The notes under the pieces: generated by a model
Databases searched by the model: none
The model's input: the letters and a program-made list of their open reading frames with translations, nothing else
What the model was told of the DNA's origin: nothing
Position numbers and translations under genes: made by a program
From: Patagioenas fasciata
Taxonomy: Eukaryota > Chordata > Aves > Columbiformes > Columbidae
Reading direction: 5' to 3'
DNA: 64,000 nt
NCBI RefSeq assembly: GCF_037038585.1
Contig: NC_092523.1
Coordinates: 34,449,501 to 34,513,500 of the forward strand
Shown here: positions 24,119 to 38,100 of the stretch, in pieces
Layout: each line of letters begins with the position of its first letter
Numbering within the stretch: position 1 is the stretch's first letter

Positions 24119-24835
24119 ACCATAGAATACAGGTTAGAAGGGACCACAAGGATCATCTGATCCAAACTTTCTTGGCAAAAGCACAGTTTAGACAAGATGG
24201 TCCAGCACCCTGTCCAGCTAAATCTTAAAAGCACCCAATGTTGAGGAATTCACCATGTCCCTGGGGAAATTGTTCCAATGACTGATTTTTCTCATTGTGA
24301 AAAAGTTCCCTCTTGTGTCCAGAATCTCCCCGTGAGTTGCTTGCAGCCATTACCCCTCATTTTTTTCATGTGACTACTTGTAAAAAGGGAGTCTTCATCT
24401 TCTTTGTAGCCACCCTCTGAATACTGGAACATGGTGATGAGGCCTCCTCTGAGCCTCTTTCCTCCTGTAGCAGTTTCCCAGTCATTGGATCACCTCTGGC
24501 CATTCTCTGGACCCTTTCCAGCCTGTCCACATCTTTTTTGCATAGTGGGGACCAAAACTGAACACAGGATTCCAGGTATGGCCTGACAAGCACTGAGTAG
24601 AGCAGGACAATGACTTCTTTGTCTCTGCTGGTGATGCCCTTGTTGATGCAGCCCAGTATCCTCTTGGTTTGCTTTGCTGGAGAACACTGGTGTCCCGTCC
24701 CAACAGAGCCACAATATTTCAGCCATGATCCTTATCAATGTGGTCACTCACATTAAGCTCGTTGTCCACCAGGACCCCCAGGTCTCTTTCCACAGAGCTG
24801 CTCTCCAGCTGGGTAGATCCCAGCCTCTGCTACTG
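24119..24835 (-). mobile_element. CR1 LINE, 3'-complete, 5'-truncated
   Basis: On the minus strand the element ends in the CR1 terminal block CCTTCTAACCTGTATTCTATG, with one octamer copy. Upstream come the conserved TGATCCTTGTGG-type block, the GGGACATGGTGAATTC region and the tail of ORF2. A frame of 75 codons at 24366-24593 keeps the CR1 reverse transcriptase C-terminal signature VRPYLESCVQFWSP followed by KKDVDRLERVQR. The rest of the RT and endonuclease domains are missing, so it is dead on arrival. The 5' edge is placed where similarity fades near 24835. The neighbouring frames at 24482-24747 are shadows of the same element. Confidence 0.92.
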
Positions 24836-24839
24836 GTAA

Positions 24840-27800
24840 CAGGTAGCCAAGTAACAAACAGTGTCTCCAGTTGTAGATGTGTAATCAAGTAGAGCATATA
24901 TTAAGAAATTATTTTATGTATTAATACTTAGATTTCATTTCAACCTGCACAGGGGTACTGCGTGGCTTTGGGTTATCAGTTTTGTGGTGACAGGGAGGTA
25001 TCTAATGCAGTCTTCTGGAAAGTAACATGGTTTGCATAATTAACTTTCCGCTTTTAGAATTTCTCAATAGAGAAGAAACATGTTTTCCATGTTCACTTAT
25101 CTTGAAACAGAATTCACACAGTGTTCTCAGAATTTTGCTTTTAAATCAAGTGTTAGGCTAAAAATTTCTCTTGATCTGCAGCAGCATCTCAAAAGCAGAG
25201 AAGTCATTAGCTTTAATTAGGATAAAATATTTATTAAGCACTGGTAGATTAATTGAGTGTCTTCAGTAATGGAGAAATTGTTTGTGGGTAATGTGCTGTA
25301 GTGATAACACACAAGACATGCATGATTGAATAAATCTAAATGGTGATTTTTCCTTGTGGCTTGTTTTTCATCTAGAGTAGAGGCTTTATTTACATAGTGT
25401 ATAATTTTTACATCATTCTTAGATATCTGAATCAAAAGTTATTTTGAAGACTGTCTTGTTAAATTGATAGATTAAGGTGCCTGTAAGGCTATTGTATCTC
25501 CTCATATATTCTTAAGTATCATTTTTCACCTGTAGTATGTGCAAGCATGGGGAAATTGGTGAGATGAGAAGGGGTTTGCCCGTGAAGAGCTAGTGCACTG
25601 CATCTTTAGCGTCCGAGTCTGTGATAATGAAACAAACAAAAAGCATCTAAGAAACCAGGTAAGAAAACTAAATATGAATTATAGCCTGGGCTTTTTGTAA
25701 TATAGCCTATTGGCAAAATTCTGTCCCTTGCCATTGAGACATTGTTGATTTACTAGAAATCAGTCACTATGGAGAATGAAACTTGGTTCTTTAACTTGAA
25801 CATGCAACCTTGAACGTTTACAACAAACACTGTTGTTGTCTTACTGAGGGCTGAACCATCACTGTCACTCAGAATTGTCTCATTTTCTAGCTACAATGCT
25901 TTATTGCATGTTTAGCAGAGACAGATAAAATCCAGTGTAAACATACAAGATGGTATGGATAAGCTGAATGGAGGAAATGCTTCAGCCAGCAGTGGCCTGA
26001 GCTGTATGTCATTCTCTAGATGGATGCCAAAGCTTTACCTATGTTACAAAATTTCAGAAGGAAAAATTACAATCAATTTTTTGTGTTTAGTATTAGTTCT
26101 AGAATAGTATCTCTAGATTCATAACAGCGAGCAATGACCATAGGCCAATCTGACTTCATTTTAAAAAGAAATTTCAAAAATAGGGCTGGACCTTTTCCAA
26201 AACCCAAGAAGCACTGCTTCTGTGCTTAGTCTCCAAACACCAACTAAATTATCTTTGCAAACTAATGAAGATACAATTAAGCATTTCTAGCCTGTGGTAT
26301 CCCCTTCAAATCTTTAAATGTAAATGGAATTTGATGGGAATTAGAGCAACTATTTTCTGAGTATATTTTTCCAATAGTGCTTGCTGTACTACTGAAGCTA
26401 TAGAAAGCAGTTGTTTCTGTCCCTGTGAGATTGTTGAGGAGCAGTAGAAGGAGAAAGCTATTTGAGAGTGGACTGATGGCTGTGAGTGCAGCATGTTGAT
26501 GGCATTTCGGTTTCTAATCTCTCAGTCATTCTTCGAAAGGTAATGGGGTAATTTCGTCTATGCTAGTGAAGTGATGAGTTTGAAAACTAGAAGATCCACA
26601 TATGAAAGACACTGAAGTGCCAGCTGTTAAGATCTTCTCTGGATAACATCTATGTTTTTCAACAACCCACACTGGTTAGGGCTGGTGACTCCAACAGCAG
26701 CCCTGTTCAGCATTTGAGTAACAAGTGAGAGGAAACTTCAGTTTTTCGTATTTAATAAGGGCACTGTAAGTGCTATCTTTGGATGGACCAATGCGTACAA
26801 ATCCATACATGTTTTCTCACTAAGTGCTTTGTGTGGTCTGTTTGTGACAGCAGCCTGGCTGTTTGCATCCATATTCCCCAAACAGATGCAGTCTGATAAC
26901 TTGATTTAGCACAAGTACAGGCACAATATTAGCACACAAGGTGATGTAAGCAAGTCAGAATAAAAGTGCTTAGCGCTGTTACATCACTGAGGATTTTTAT
27001 GTTCACTAGGTGTTCGCAGATGCTCAAGAAACCCCAACCCAAGTTTTTGCTGTAGTGCTTTTCATCCTCTTCTGTCTGATTCCTGAGTGCTTAATTGTAT
27101 TAACTTTCTTCTACTACACCAGGCTTTGGACATTAAGACCTCCTCAGAACTAAACCTGGACAAATAAGGTAATTGCTAAAAAAAATGGGTGTGGGAAATT
27201 TTTTGTGGCTGTTGAAAGAAAGGTATTTCCAAAAAGTGTTCCCTCACAGGATGAGAATGTTTTTCTTAAGTTTTATACAAATATTATTCTACTTGGCAAA
27301 CTCTACCTGAGATACAGCAAATGCATGCTTTCTAACTTAGTGGTGATGCCACTCAAAACAGGGGTTGGGAGTTTGTCTGGGAGACAAACCAAGAAAGTAC
27401 AGAACTGTATGAGTGCCGGTAGTCGTGGTAGAGATTTGTGTGTGGAAATTTTCTTTATATTTGGGGATAGTATTTGGGTAATACAAAACAGCAGGTACTC
27501 AGAAGCTTCACACCTCCTCCAAGCCAAGGCAAATATTTCATGGTTCCTGGCGTCATGTACTGTACTTTTATAGCCAAAACTTGAATATGAGTGCACAAAC
27601 AGAAATGTATTGTTACTCTGTCAGTGGTTTAAGTTCAGTTAAAACAGGTCAGTGCAAAACCTGTTGCTTTTTACTAGTAATGGCAAGAATTTTATTTACT
27701 GGGCTAGTCTGGACCTGGCAAGACAGGCATAGAAATTTGAAGTTTCCTATGGGTTATCTACTATCTTCAGTTTTGGGATGAAGGACCTATTAGGAGATGC

Positions 27801-28320
27801 CTCAAATTTCTTGAGTGCATCTGGAAGCTACTCCTTTGAAGTTGCTGTCTGCCTAGTGCTATATATAACCAGATTCCCTGCCCTTTCCTGTTTGACAAAG
27901 GGAATCTCATGAGAGATTTTCTGTGTCAATTATGTATGTTACCGATTTCCTAATTCCTTCTTGTGAACGTTTGGTTATGAGGCCTCCAGTTCTCTCAGTA
28001 GTTTTAGAAACAGTTCATTTCTAATTAACCTTTCAATTGAAACTTATTATTTTTATAGCAAACTTGAGATTGCTGTTCAGGACAGTAATTCCGAGGAAAT
28101 CTTAGTTACAGACCTTATATACATACTTTATGGCATCCTGTAAGTCAGCTTTAATTTGCATTGATCTTTAAAGAGAATCTACAGTTTTTACCAAGGAGAA
28201 AAAACATACACAGTACGATCCAAAAGATACTTTTAAGCAGAATCATGTAGAGATAAATAACACTGAGACTGTTGTTGTGATTAAAGTATCCTTTAGTAGA
28301 TAATAAGTGTTGTTTCCCCA
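24840..28320. other. Unique AT-rich non-coding stretch
   Basis: No recognised gene. One segment (about 25536-25660) lies between an acceptor-like and a donor-like site (CCAG|GTAAGA) but has stops in all three forward frames. Another (about 27123-27168) reads ALDIKTSSELNLDK then stop after CTACTACACCAG. Both are too weak to call. Confidence 0.4.
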
Positions 28321-28322
28321 TT

Positions 28323-28437
28323 AAAAATAAAACAAACAAACAAAACAAACACAACACAACACCAACAACAAAAAAACACACATAAAAAACCAAACCAAAC
28401 CAAAACAAAACCAAAACAACAAAACACAACCACAACT
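28323..28437 (+). repeat. CAAA/CCAAA-rich low-complexity tract
   Basis: A purine-C tract of degenerate AAAC, CAAAC and CCAAA units lacking G and nearly lacking T. It accounts for the aromatic and hydrophobic minus-strand frame of 134 codons at 28151-28555 (Phe/Leu/Val-rich), which is a composition artefact. It mirrors the GTTT tract at 20.7 kb. Confidence 0.85.
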
Positions 28438-28559
28438 GGAACTGCCGTCTGTCAAAGAAATGGCTGAGTAAAATTAAGAGGAAATTCTTTTCCACATTTG
28501 TGAACATACTTTTCTCTCTTCTATATGTTAAAATCTGTGTTAAAGTTTCTGACATTGCA

Positions 28560-31500
28560 GCCTTAGAACAGAAAAATATGAGAACTAAGGCCTCTGTAAA
28601 ACTGAAAGGGGACTTGTCAATTTTTTCTGCAAGAATGTCTTTTACGTTAGAAATATATACTGAATATCATCACTACCCGACAGCTGCTACTTAAAAACTC
28701 AACACTAAGGACAGCTGCTGAACCATTCACGCTCTGTAGATTGAATTGGAATAAGCATGACTGATGAGCATCAGAGAATGATAGCTGGAAGGCAAAATTC
28801 ATGACAGCTGGGCCAGTGAATATAAAGACACTGGTGCTTAGTGTTCTGCAAAGACCAGCACTTGAGGTCCTGGTGAGTAGATAGGGAGCATAGAAGTGTA
28901 CAGAATGTTTGTCGAGGATGCATTTGCAAACATGGCCTGTAATTATATGCACAATTATATGCACCATTTCATGTATGTGATACTCATTGCATACATAACT
29001 TGTGGCATGTTGGGCCTCATGTTTACCCAAGTACAGAATTTACGTATGACTTTTCTTTGTGTCTATGCAAATTTTATCAGTTACTTTCACATACAATTAC
29101 CTAAAAACAGTGAAGGCACATTATTGTATGTAGCAGGGTGTACTCATCTATGGGCTGGGTCAAGATTGTCCCAAAATCATGCCCAACTATTACAACCTGG
29201 GAAGGACATATGTTTTGGTTATGAAAGAAATTATTGGACAAAATATTTGGTGTAGTCAAACCATAACATTTTAAATTATTTTTTTTCTCAGTTCCTGTGT
29301 ATTCCAGAAAGATTCTCTCAGATACTGCATTGTTTTAAAGCAGATTCTTCAACTAGGTATTGGCAATATTCTGTACAACTCAATGTGGCTAATGAAGCAC
29401 TGCATGCTACCTTCGGGGCTATAGATATGGCTTGGCATAAAAATATGACCTTGACATGCTTTGGGCTGCACAGTGAACTAGTTGATAAGAAACTACTGCA
29501 GTTTGTAATTCTGCATAGTTGCAGAGACATTATGTTCCCAAACACAAAAAGAAATTAAAGCTGAAGAGTAAAGTGACTTATTACACTTTAAATGTCCAAG
29601 TAAACTGTGCATTTCCATTTGCTACTGTACAAAATACACTTTATTGGCAAGTCACATATAAATTGAGATGATCAGACAGTCCTTTCAAGTGATGAATGGA
29701 ATAGAGGCAATCATATGCTAGATATTCTAGTAAGATTTGATTCTGGCAAGACAGTTCAGCTGAAATGTCTTTTGTGGTATAACTTCCTGGTAATCTCAAA
29801 AGGAGGTTGGGGAAAAGAGCAACTTTGATGTTAAAAATTGAAGCCTGTATCTGTCATAGTTTTGTTCATAACTTAAACAATGGGAACAACTCTGGAGTGA
29901 AATGGCTGACATTGTAAAATTTTAAAACTGCTTGACACGGTCTTTTTACAAGTTCAGTTCTTAGATACTTTTGCAAATCATATGGATAGTATCATCATTT
30001 CTTTCTCCAGTCTTCTTTCTGTCTTAGATAAGTCTTGATGTGTGGTACCCCCCTTTTGTAACAATCTGGTTTTTCCAATTTGTGATTTCTTTCACTCTTC
30101 AGCAAACTTTTTGGTCCTCCTCCTCTCCCTGAGATTTTTTTTCTACAAAAAGCTACTGAAAGCAATTCTCACTTACTCTTTTCACCACTTCACTAGATGA
30201 CCTATTACTTGGTCATTTTTCACCACTTTTGTCTCTCAGCAGTTTAGAGGCAGAAGAAATGTTAATCCTGAGTTCAATTGTCCCATGAGATTCAATTGTT
30301 CTCATCTGAGTTGGAACTATCAAGTGTTAGCAATTGTGTGTTGTCTGTGGTCTGGAAGGTATGTGACATGTTAACTCATTCTGTGCTGTAAAAGTGTTAA
30401 AAGCTCAATTAAAGTTCATAATTGTATCCAGAGATCTCCTTAAGGCAACGGGAGAGTTTTGTTTCTTTTCTCCAATACTATGCTACATGTGGCTTTATCT
30501 TCTGAATAAAAATACCATGTACGCTGTAATGTGTAAATCATGACCGTACTCTTGATCTTTCAGGCAAGTCTGGTATTGGCATGCTCTGTATAAATTTATT
30601 ATACTACTTAGATGCACATTTCCCTTGGGAAATGTTTGTGAATGTTTTAGATACTTAGAATTGAAGGGTGCACGTAGATGCTGCAGTCAAATAGTTAACT
30701 ACCAGGAATATTGCATATGGTTGTTAAATACTAACTAGTTTCATTTGTGCTTTTTAAGGAGACTAGATTCAAAACCCTAAGATGAAATCTCATTATCAAT
30801 CTATGGAATCATCCAATAGAGTTTGTTTACATTCCTACACATTTAGGCGTTTGCTCTGTATGGAGAGAGATGCATCATTTCCCCTGGCTTCAAAAAGTCA
30901 TGTGCAAGAAGATGGGTGAGCTGGGGATTTTGTTTCAAAAACACTTGTCCAAGCTCATAACTTGGCCTTTGATTCTATGGTCTTAGTAAATAACTCATCT
31001 AGACATTGAACATCTGCATTTTTAGCCTTAACAAAAAATGTAAATAAAGAGAAGAAGGCGCTCTACAATTTAGCTGTAATGCATTTGCATGCTTTTTCCT
31101 CTTAGGTCGCTCTGACTGTTTGGAGTACAGAGGTATTCTTCCCTGTATGACAGCCCAAACTGCCTCCAAAATGTTACAGAGCCAGGGTCCAAGTCAGTGC
31201 TGTCATAATTTATTTCGTTATAGAAATCCAACATCTGCTGCATTCTATAGGGAACCTACATGGGACAGTGAGCTTAAAACTTCAGAAATTCCTTAACGGC
31301 CTATAGAAGAAAAGTATCTGTGCAATGTGACTTCATCTACCTGAACACAAACAGACAATGTGTAAACACGGCACCATTCCTTTAGCTAGTAAGGTATGTT
31401 TGGGTACAATGTTGGAGCTATCCTACTTTTAGTATTATCTTTAGTGCTGTAGTATGCTTTAGGAGCCTGGCAGTTTGGAGTGACACCAGCTTGAGGTTTC

Positions 31501-34500
31501 TGTGCCATGGCAATTGTATGTTACAAACATACACTTAGCTGGATACACTAAACTCAGGAGTACAAGTGACGTGGAATCTCAGTCCGAAGATTGTATCCCA
31601 GTTCTGTTGTTTCTGTACTTAAGTGTTTGGCTTCCCTGGGAATTCTGCAAGAAATTGGGTAGCAGCTGTTCACACTCACACGTGCATGTCTTGTTAAAGA
31701 GAATTTACTTGTGCATGCTGTCTCATTAACAGACAGCACTGTATCTCTGTTACTGTTACTAAAAGTTTAGTCAAATATTTGTCTGTTTACTCTTGTTGGC
31801 TGTTGGGTTCTGAATTTGATCTTATTCAGCACAAGTTTTTCAGTGGTCTGTGTATTTGTTCTCCTTGGTTTCTCTCACAAGCATATCTCGTATTCATGAC
31901 ATCAATGAGTTATAGAAAGCAGTACCAAAAGAAGACATATAATAGCTCAAGCCACCTCCCTCGTAATTTAAAAGCCGACACACAAGAAATTATCCCATTC
32001 TTAACTTTATAGATAAGTATTTGTTTTCCTTTTTAAAAACAAACAATCCTTTTTGCTTTGATTTATCTTATTTGAGTAGCTAGTGGAATGTTTGTATGCA
32101 ATGCAAAAATACTAATTATGCAGAATGAGCTGTGTTTATGTGCATTGTTCCGACAAATACTATACACAGCACATGATGCCATCATCTTGTTCTCTCAAGG
32201 GCTTGAGTTTTCCATCATCTATATTTTATAAGTGTTGTTACTTAACCTAGGGTAAACAGGGGAGTGAGGGGTCTGCTCATCTCATGAAATGTATACTACT
32301 AACATTTTTTTCAATTTGAAATAGTAATCAACATATTGTTAAGTGTCTATAGAGCATGCCATTTAAATGTATAATGAGCAATTCCTATATGTAAGATAGG
32401 AAGGACAAATTAAAAGGCTGGATAAAAGTGAATGTATCAAAAAAAAATCTAACATTTGGAATTCATCAAAGGCAGAGAATATTAATCCTTAGCAAGCAAT
32501 CCCTGTTCAGCTCTGCAGTTTTGTCATCTTGTCATTGATGTTGTGGATTTCTTGGTATTGCAGATACTTTGTGTGTGAAATAAGGTGGGGGGAGGGTCTG
32601 AAGAAAATGATCTTCTCTTTCTTTACTTTTTTTTTTTTCTTGTCAGCTCTTCAAATGAGCCAGGCACCCTCACCTACATCTGCTGTCTTCCTATTACCAT
32701 AAATACAACCTTTGATGTACTTTATAAAGAGAGAAGTGAAGCAGAACCATGCAAACCATTAGCAAAGGGGTTTGTGTTTGAGAGCCTTTGGGAAAAACAA
32801 TACTAATAAAAGATTCTACATAGTATTTGGTATAGTTTTCCTTTATTTTCTTGTGTATGTATGTTAAATGCTTCATTTCTAAAACTACTTAGTAGTAGTT
32901 TGTTGTCAGCAGAGAATAACTATAAACACATAAATAGCTTACAATATGCATGGTATCTGGCTGCAGAAACCATGTATTAGGCTGTGCTAAATGTTTAATA
33001 GTATTAAAATAAATTGCTAACTTTTTAGTGCATAACACTTTTATTACTGTCAGAGGAAGATTGTCACACACTTCTGAATTCAGAGGTGCATCAGGCTTGT
33101 TTTAGGTTTTATAATTGCTTCTATTTTGCAATAAATGCAAACTGTTTTTCAATATTAACATAATTTAATCTTTACCATAAGGCATGATCAGTAATGCAGT
33201 ATCAAACAGTAACTGCCAGTGTCTTAAATTATTATTCTTTTTATTCAACTTGACAGCTAATTTGCAAGCTCCCTCCCCCCACCCCATGTGATGCCACAAC
33301 TTTTAATATTCTGATGGCTGAATCCTCTGACACCAGCTGGAAATACAGATTTAATATGATATCAACAGGATTCTTTTACATAAGCAACCATATTCAGTAT
33401 ATTCGAGGTCAAAGATATAAATGAGTGTTCATTTAATGCAAACGGGGGGGGGAAGGTAAACAAAAAATAGTCTTCTGTTTTCCACTGGGAATTTCTGTAA
33501 GTATGACCAATTAGGTATGTAGGGAAATCTGACTTTATAGTTTCCCACCTAATAGGGCTGCCCCTTTGTAACCACATACCAGACAAGAAGGCTTTGGATG
33601 CTTTTACTATATAAAGATATGTTCACGTCAAGAAGTTTGACTGACATTTTTGTAAACCAAAATATTGTTTATTCTTAGAAGAGAAAAAACATCTTGTGGC
33701 TAGATATGGAAAAAATATTTGGAGTGGACATTTTTGGAATGAGTTAAGTAAAAGAAATAGTGTACATAAAATGCTTGACGAAGCAGAAAGTATAAAAATA
33801 TCCCTGAACTTGCTCCATTGCAAAAGTGCAGAATTAAAGCTGATTTTCCAGTTCCTACAGTAGCCAAAAAATTGTTTAGGCTGCTTTCAAGATAAGCTAA
33901 CTTCACTCAGTTAATTGTGTGCAAGAATAAAATTTCTGTGTTTTAATATGCAAAATAAGAGCTAGAAATCTCTTTAACAAGAGGGTTTTTTCTTAGCCCT
34001 AAATCTAATAGATTTCTACAGTGCATGCTTACTTTTAGCTTGGGAATAATATCATCCTTATACAGAAAAACATGCTTATATCTCACAGAAGACCACAGAT
34101 TTTCTAAGCATATATTAAGGACTTTGAGTCAGAGCCCTAATAGTTTTAAGTGAGAAAGCTAGGAGTGGAAACCTGCTACAGGTCTGATATTAGCCAGTAT
34201 TGCATCTTTAGGTATTTGAATCAGAAAACTGAATTCCTCCACAGTATGCACAGTATCCTTGTCTACTTAATACACCATCCGTAACAGGGAATATATCAAC
34301 ACAGTGGTTAATAGAAAAAAAAATTATCTGAAGGCAGTAGTTCTTTTTCACTTTGACTTTCTAAATTTCTCAGCTTCATGCAGGTTGTCTCATATTAGCA
34401 AGCTGTTGTCATATGGAACAATTATTTGACTCTAAGCTTTTTTAATCAGGCTAAAATTGACAAGTAGGCAGTTCTTAGGCTGCTAATTCTCTTTACCACT

Positions 34501-34716
34501 TCAGGAGCAAAGCTCACCTTTGGCCTTGTTATTCTGTGTGCAAATTCCACATATTGTACTGAAATAATTGGCAGCTGCAGTGGGACCACAAGATGCCTAA
34601 AGGAGGATGTGCAAAGCCCAGGACAATACTCTGTTGCTTCAGAGCAGATGCAGCTTCAGTACTGTGGTGTTACTGTAATACTGTGGTATCATAACTGGAC
34701 ATAGCAACGCAACATA
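28560..34716. other. Unique AT-rich non-coding stretch
   Basis: No gene or interspersed repeat recognised. Small local features are a 13-base near-tandem duplication ATTATATGCAC at about 28942-28966 and a G9 run at about 33444-33452. Confidence 0.5.
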
Positions 34717-34929
34717 GTGTTAGTACAATACCTTGAGTGTCCTTATTGGAGGACCTGCGGAAATCAAAGTTTATTTTGCATCCTTCAGATATGGCTTATA
34801 AGATGTGTTAACAGCCTCATCTGCCTTAAGACAGCAAAGGAAACTTGCTTCAGGCTTTTCTATTATCCAGCTCTCAAGTACCCTCTTGGCTTTCTGATCC
34901 TATTAGAGAAGGGTGGATGTTCAGCGAAG

Positions 34930-35124
34930 ATGACTATAGTCAGAGCACTAAGAGCAGCTGAGGCTGCCATGCCTTTGAGAGGAGATAATCTGCCTGGTGC
35001 GGTGCTGCCCGAGTTATGTGTGCTGCAGACTAAGGAGGAGCAGAGCCTTGCTGCCGTCCCTTCAGCTCACAACTGCCGTGGCAGAAAGCATTGCGCTGCT
35101 TATGAAAAATGTCTGGTCAAGTGA
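34930..35124 (+). CDS. Hypothetical small ORF, 64 codons (low support)
   Basis: The ATG at 34930 follows AGCGAAG and opens MTIVRALRAAEAAMPLRG, then LPGAVLPELCVLQTKEEQ, and ends YEKCLVK-TGA. The frame extends upstream without a stop to 34717 (135 codons in all), but the upstream part is AT-rich and looks random. From about 34930 the base composition changes: more G and C, several CpGs and a codon choice that resembles coding DNA. There is no signal peptide or membrane segment, and no family was recognised. It could be a lineage-specific small protein, a terminal exon, or chance. Confidence 0.15.
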   Translation: MTIVRALRAAEAAMPLRGDNLPGAVLPELCVLQTKEEQSLAAVPSAHNCRGRKHCAAYEKCLVK

Positions 35125-35129
35125 TTCTA

Positions 35130-38100
35130 TGCTGTGAAGCAAAAATGTCTGGAAAAGGCTACAATAGTTGTATATTATTACATTATTTGAGACAGTGAGG
35201 TGACACTGTAGAGTTTTTGTATTATTCGGAATTTAATACCTTTTCTGTGACTAAGTATTCGGAGAAAGAAAGCAAATTATAAAATAATAAACATACATAT
35301 CTTAGCATGGCCAGTAATCTTGCTTCTGGTGTCATGTGGCCTTCGTCTGCATTGACTTCTTTCCTGAGAAAGTAAAAATTCAAAACATGCTCCCCTGCTT
35401 TTTCTTTTGTGTACTTTTAAAACTGTGTGCAACTGGGACTTTCTGATATACCTTTCTCAAGTATGATCTGAACATTTCAGCTTATTACATGCAGAGTGGA
35501 AAGATTTTAATGAAAGGGTTTAATGAATCTCATGAAACAACTGTTTACCTACAAAAAGCGATTTGCACATATGAGGGCTGGGGATGTTTCTGAATAGGAC
35601 CCACAGTCATCTAATTAGACACACATGGTATTAGTAGGCATTTGTAGTACTCGCAGGACTAGTCCAAGGACAAGGGATCCCTGCTGAAAATTTTCCATTA
35701 AAAAGATAATTGCATAGCACAAGGCCTTTCTAAAAAGCCTGCCTGAATTTTTTCTTGTTTTTAATTAGGTGCTGAGATCTAGATCTAAAAAGACTGAAAA
35801 TAGGAAAAAAGTTTTCTTTCCTGAGTAGTAGAACTAATCATGCTGGCAGTAACTGAGGAATTGTGAAAAATGCAAAATAGGAGGTGCTTTGCTTATAGTC
35901 TTGTATTATGATCTGATAATCCTGATAAAATTAAATGTTTGATATATACTGACAAATTATTTCATATTTTGCATTGCGATATGACAGACCTACATCTGCT
36001 TAGTTAATAAATACAGTACCTATGTGTACCTTGTACTGGTACAAGGAGGTTCCAAACATTATTTTTTACTAAGATGAGATTTTTGCTAATCTTAATTCTC
36101 CATTAGCACCCTGTTTGGCTCAACTATGTGAAAACATGATGAAGGGTGATAACACTGTCCACTCTGTTATATCCCTTAATGAAAGCGGATCAGAAAACAT
36201 GGCTGGGTTGTGTGTTAGGTGGGAAAAGTGTGCTCTGTTTACAACAACAACAAACACAAAAACATACAGCACAGACAAAAGATTTGTTACTGTGAAAGAG
36301 GCTGTTAAATGAGTTCAGATGTTGTTGTCGCTGTGACTGGTAATATCAGTGTGAATAACTGGAACTGAATAAGTAGTTAAAAAGGAGTTTGCACATTTTC
36401 AGTCAGGATTGGAGAGCAACCAAAGGACTGATTGCTAGGGTACTTCTACCAGTAAATTCAGATAGGACCTAAAAGAGGTATAGTGAATTTCAGGAAAGTC
36501 AGAGAGGGTTACAGGCTCCTTATGAAAATTTTGACTACATTGAAACAATCTGTTGTTCTCTGTCAGCATAATGAGGGAAGAGGTGTAAAGACTTAGCTGT
36601 ACCCTAGTTATGAAGGGAATTATAGTGTGCACAGGTGGAAATGTTCTGTTATAAGACTTAAACATTTGTGAGATGGTAGTGGCAACACATAGTAATGCTA
36701 GGAAGAAGCTGGAAAGAATGGTGTAAAATATGCTCTGGCTCTTTATATTGCCTTTCTTTTGAGCATGTAAAATGCTTACTGAAATAGTAGCTTTTCTTTT
36801 TTGATGGGGGAAGCAGCTCCAGATTGAGTAACAACAACTGATCTCAAAGTACATTCAGCAGAATTGTAGGATGTTGGATAAACTTGCTTCTCCAGGCCTC
36901 AGCAAGGACTGGAGGAGAAAAACAAAAAGCATGTGATGTGGTTGCAAGTGAGACCTAGCAAAGGTATGTGGTTCTCCCATCTCTGGACTTTGGAGATCCA
37001 GGTCTTCGTGTGGGGAGAATGATTGACAGCTGATGGTTCCTGCACATGTATCCGTGTACATGTGTCAAGTATGATTTTGTGCTTGTAAGAGAGATCAATT
37101 CAGAAGCCCAAGAACAGAACAAAACTTTGGAGAATTACTGATAGTCCCCCGTGATATATTTGAGGTTTCACAAAGGTTTATTCTGTAGGCTATAAATACA
37201 CAGGGACTACTATTTCAAGATTTGTAATTAGCTAAAGATGCTAACAGCCACACAAGGGATATTCAAAAGGTGCCTATCATTCTAGCTGCCATTCCTATCA
37301 ATGTTCACAAGCTTTTGAAAATCCTAGGAAGGTACTTAAGTAGCCCTTAAGTCATAAGAAGCAAAGTAATACAGGTATGTGTAATTTTTACATCTAGGAG
37401 TGTAGTGCCTTGCAACAGTTGGCTCTTCAACCAAATTTCAGATAGCTAGGTATATATGTAAAAATAGAGATGTCAAGAAGACAGGGATGGCCTTTGGATG
37501 TTAATTTTTCTTTCCCTTAGGAAAGAGAGAACCTTAGTCACAGGTGAACAAATGTTAAGTCTGAACATATGGCAGTAAGTAAGTACCATTACAAAAAAAA
37601 AAAAAAACACCACCAAACCACAAATAAGGTCAGATGTTGATGAGCAAATGGATTCCAGCTGGTGGGGGTAAGAGCTGTGAGTTAAAACATTTGACACTTC
37701 TACTGAGAAAAATGAAAAATAGTTAAACTACCTATTTCTGTCTCTGTTGCTTTCAAATGTATATGATAATCTGTGACATGTTTAGTCTTCCCTTCATCTT
37801 AACTGAAGCATTGTTTTAGTAGATGGAAAAAATGTTGTGTGTGGGTTTTTTTCTCCCATTAAAAACAGGCATAATGGTCTTTTTTTAAAAGCTGGACAAA
37901 ATTAGCTTAATAATTAATAAGTGCCTTAGATGTGTTTACTTAAATGAATAAAACGATTTCAGGCCTGAGTTTTAGTCATGTTTTGCCTGGATTCAAGTCT
38001 TGCATCTGTTTTAGCTACTGATTTCTGGGTGGTTTGTATTTTGGGGAGGTTTTTGCTACTTATATTAATAAATGGAGAAAACAGTCACTGTCAAAAATCA

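Noticed and set aside
24482..24747. Overlapping minus-strand frames of 76 and 85 codons
   Set aside because: They lie inside the CR1 copy and are out-of-frame shadows of its ORF2 remnant.
25536..25660. Acceptor-like and donor-like pair around a 120-base segment
   Set aside because: All three forward frames contain stops. It could only be a non-coding exon, for which there is no other sign.
28151..28555. 134-codon minus-strand frame with apparent membrane segments
   Set aside because: It is created by the CAAA-rich low-complexity tract, which reads as Phe/Leu/Val/Cys repeats on the minus strand.
36435..36854. Longest open frame of the window (139 codons, minus strand)
   Set aside because: Composition is what AT-rich noise gives, with no domain, signal, splice or promoter context and no CpG enrichment.
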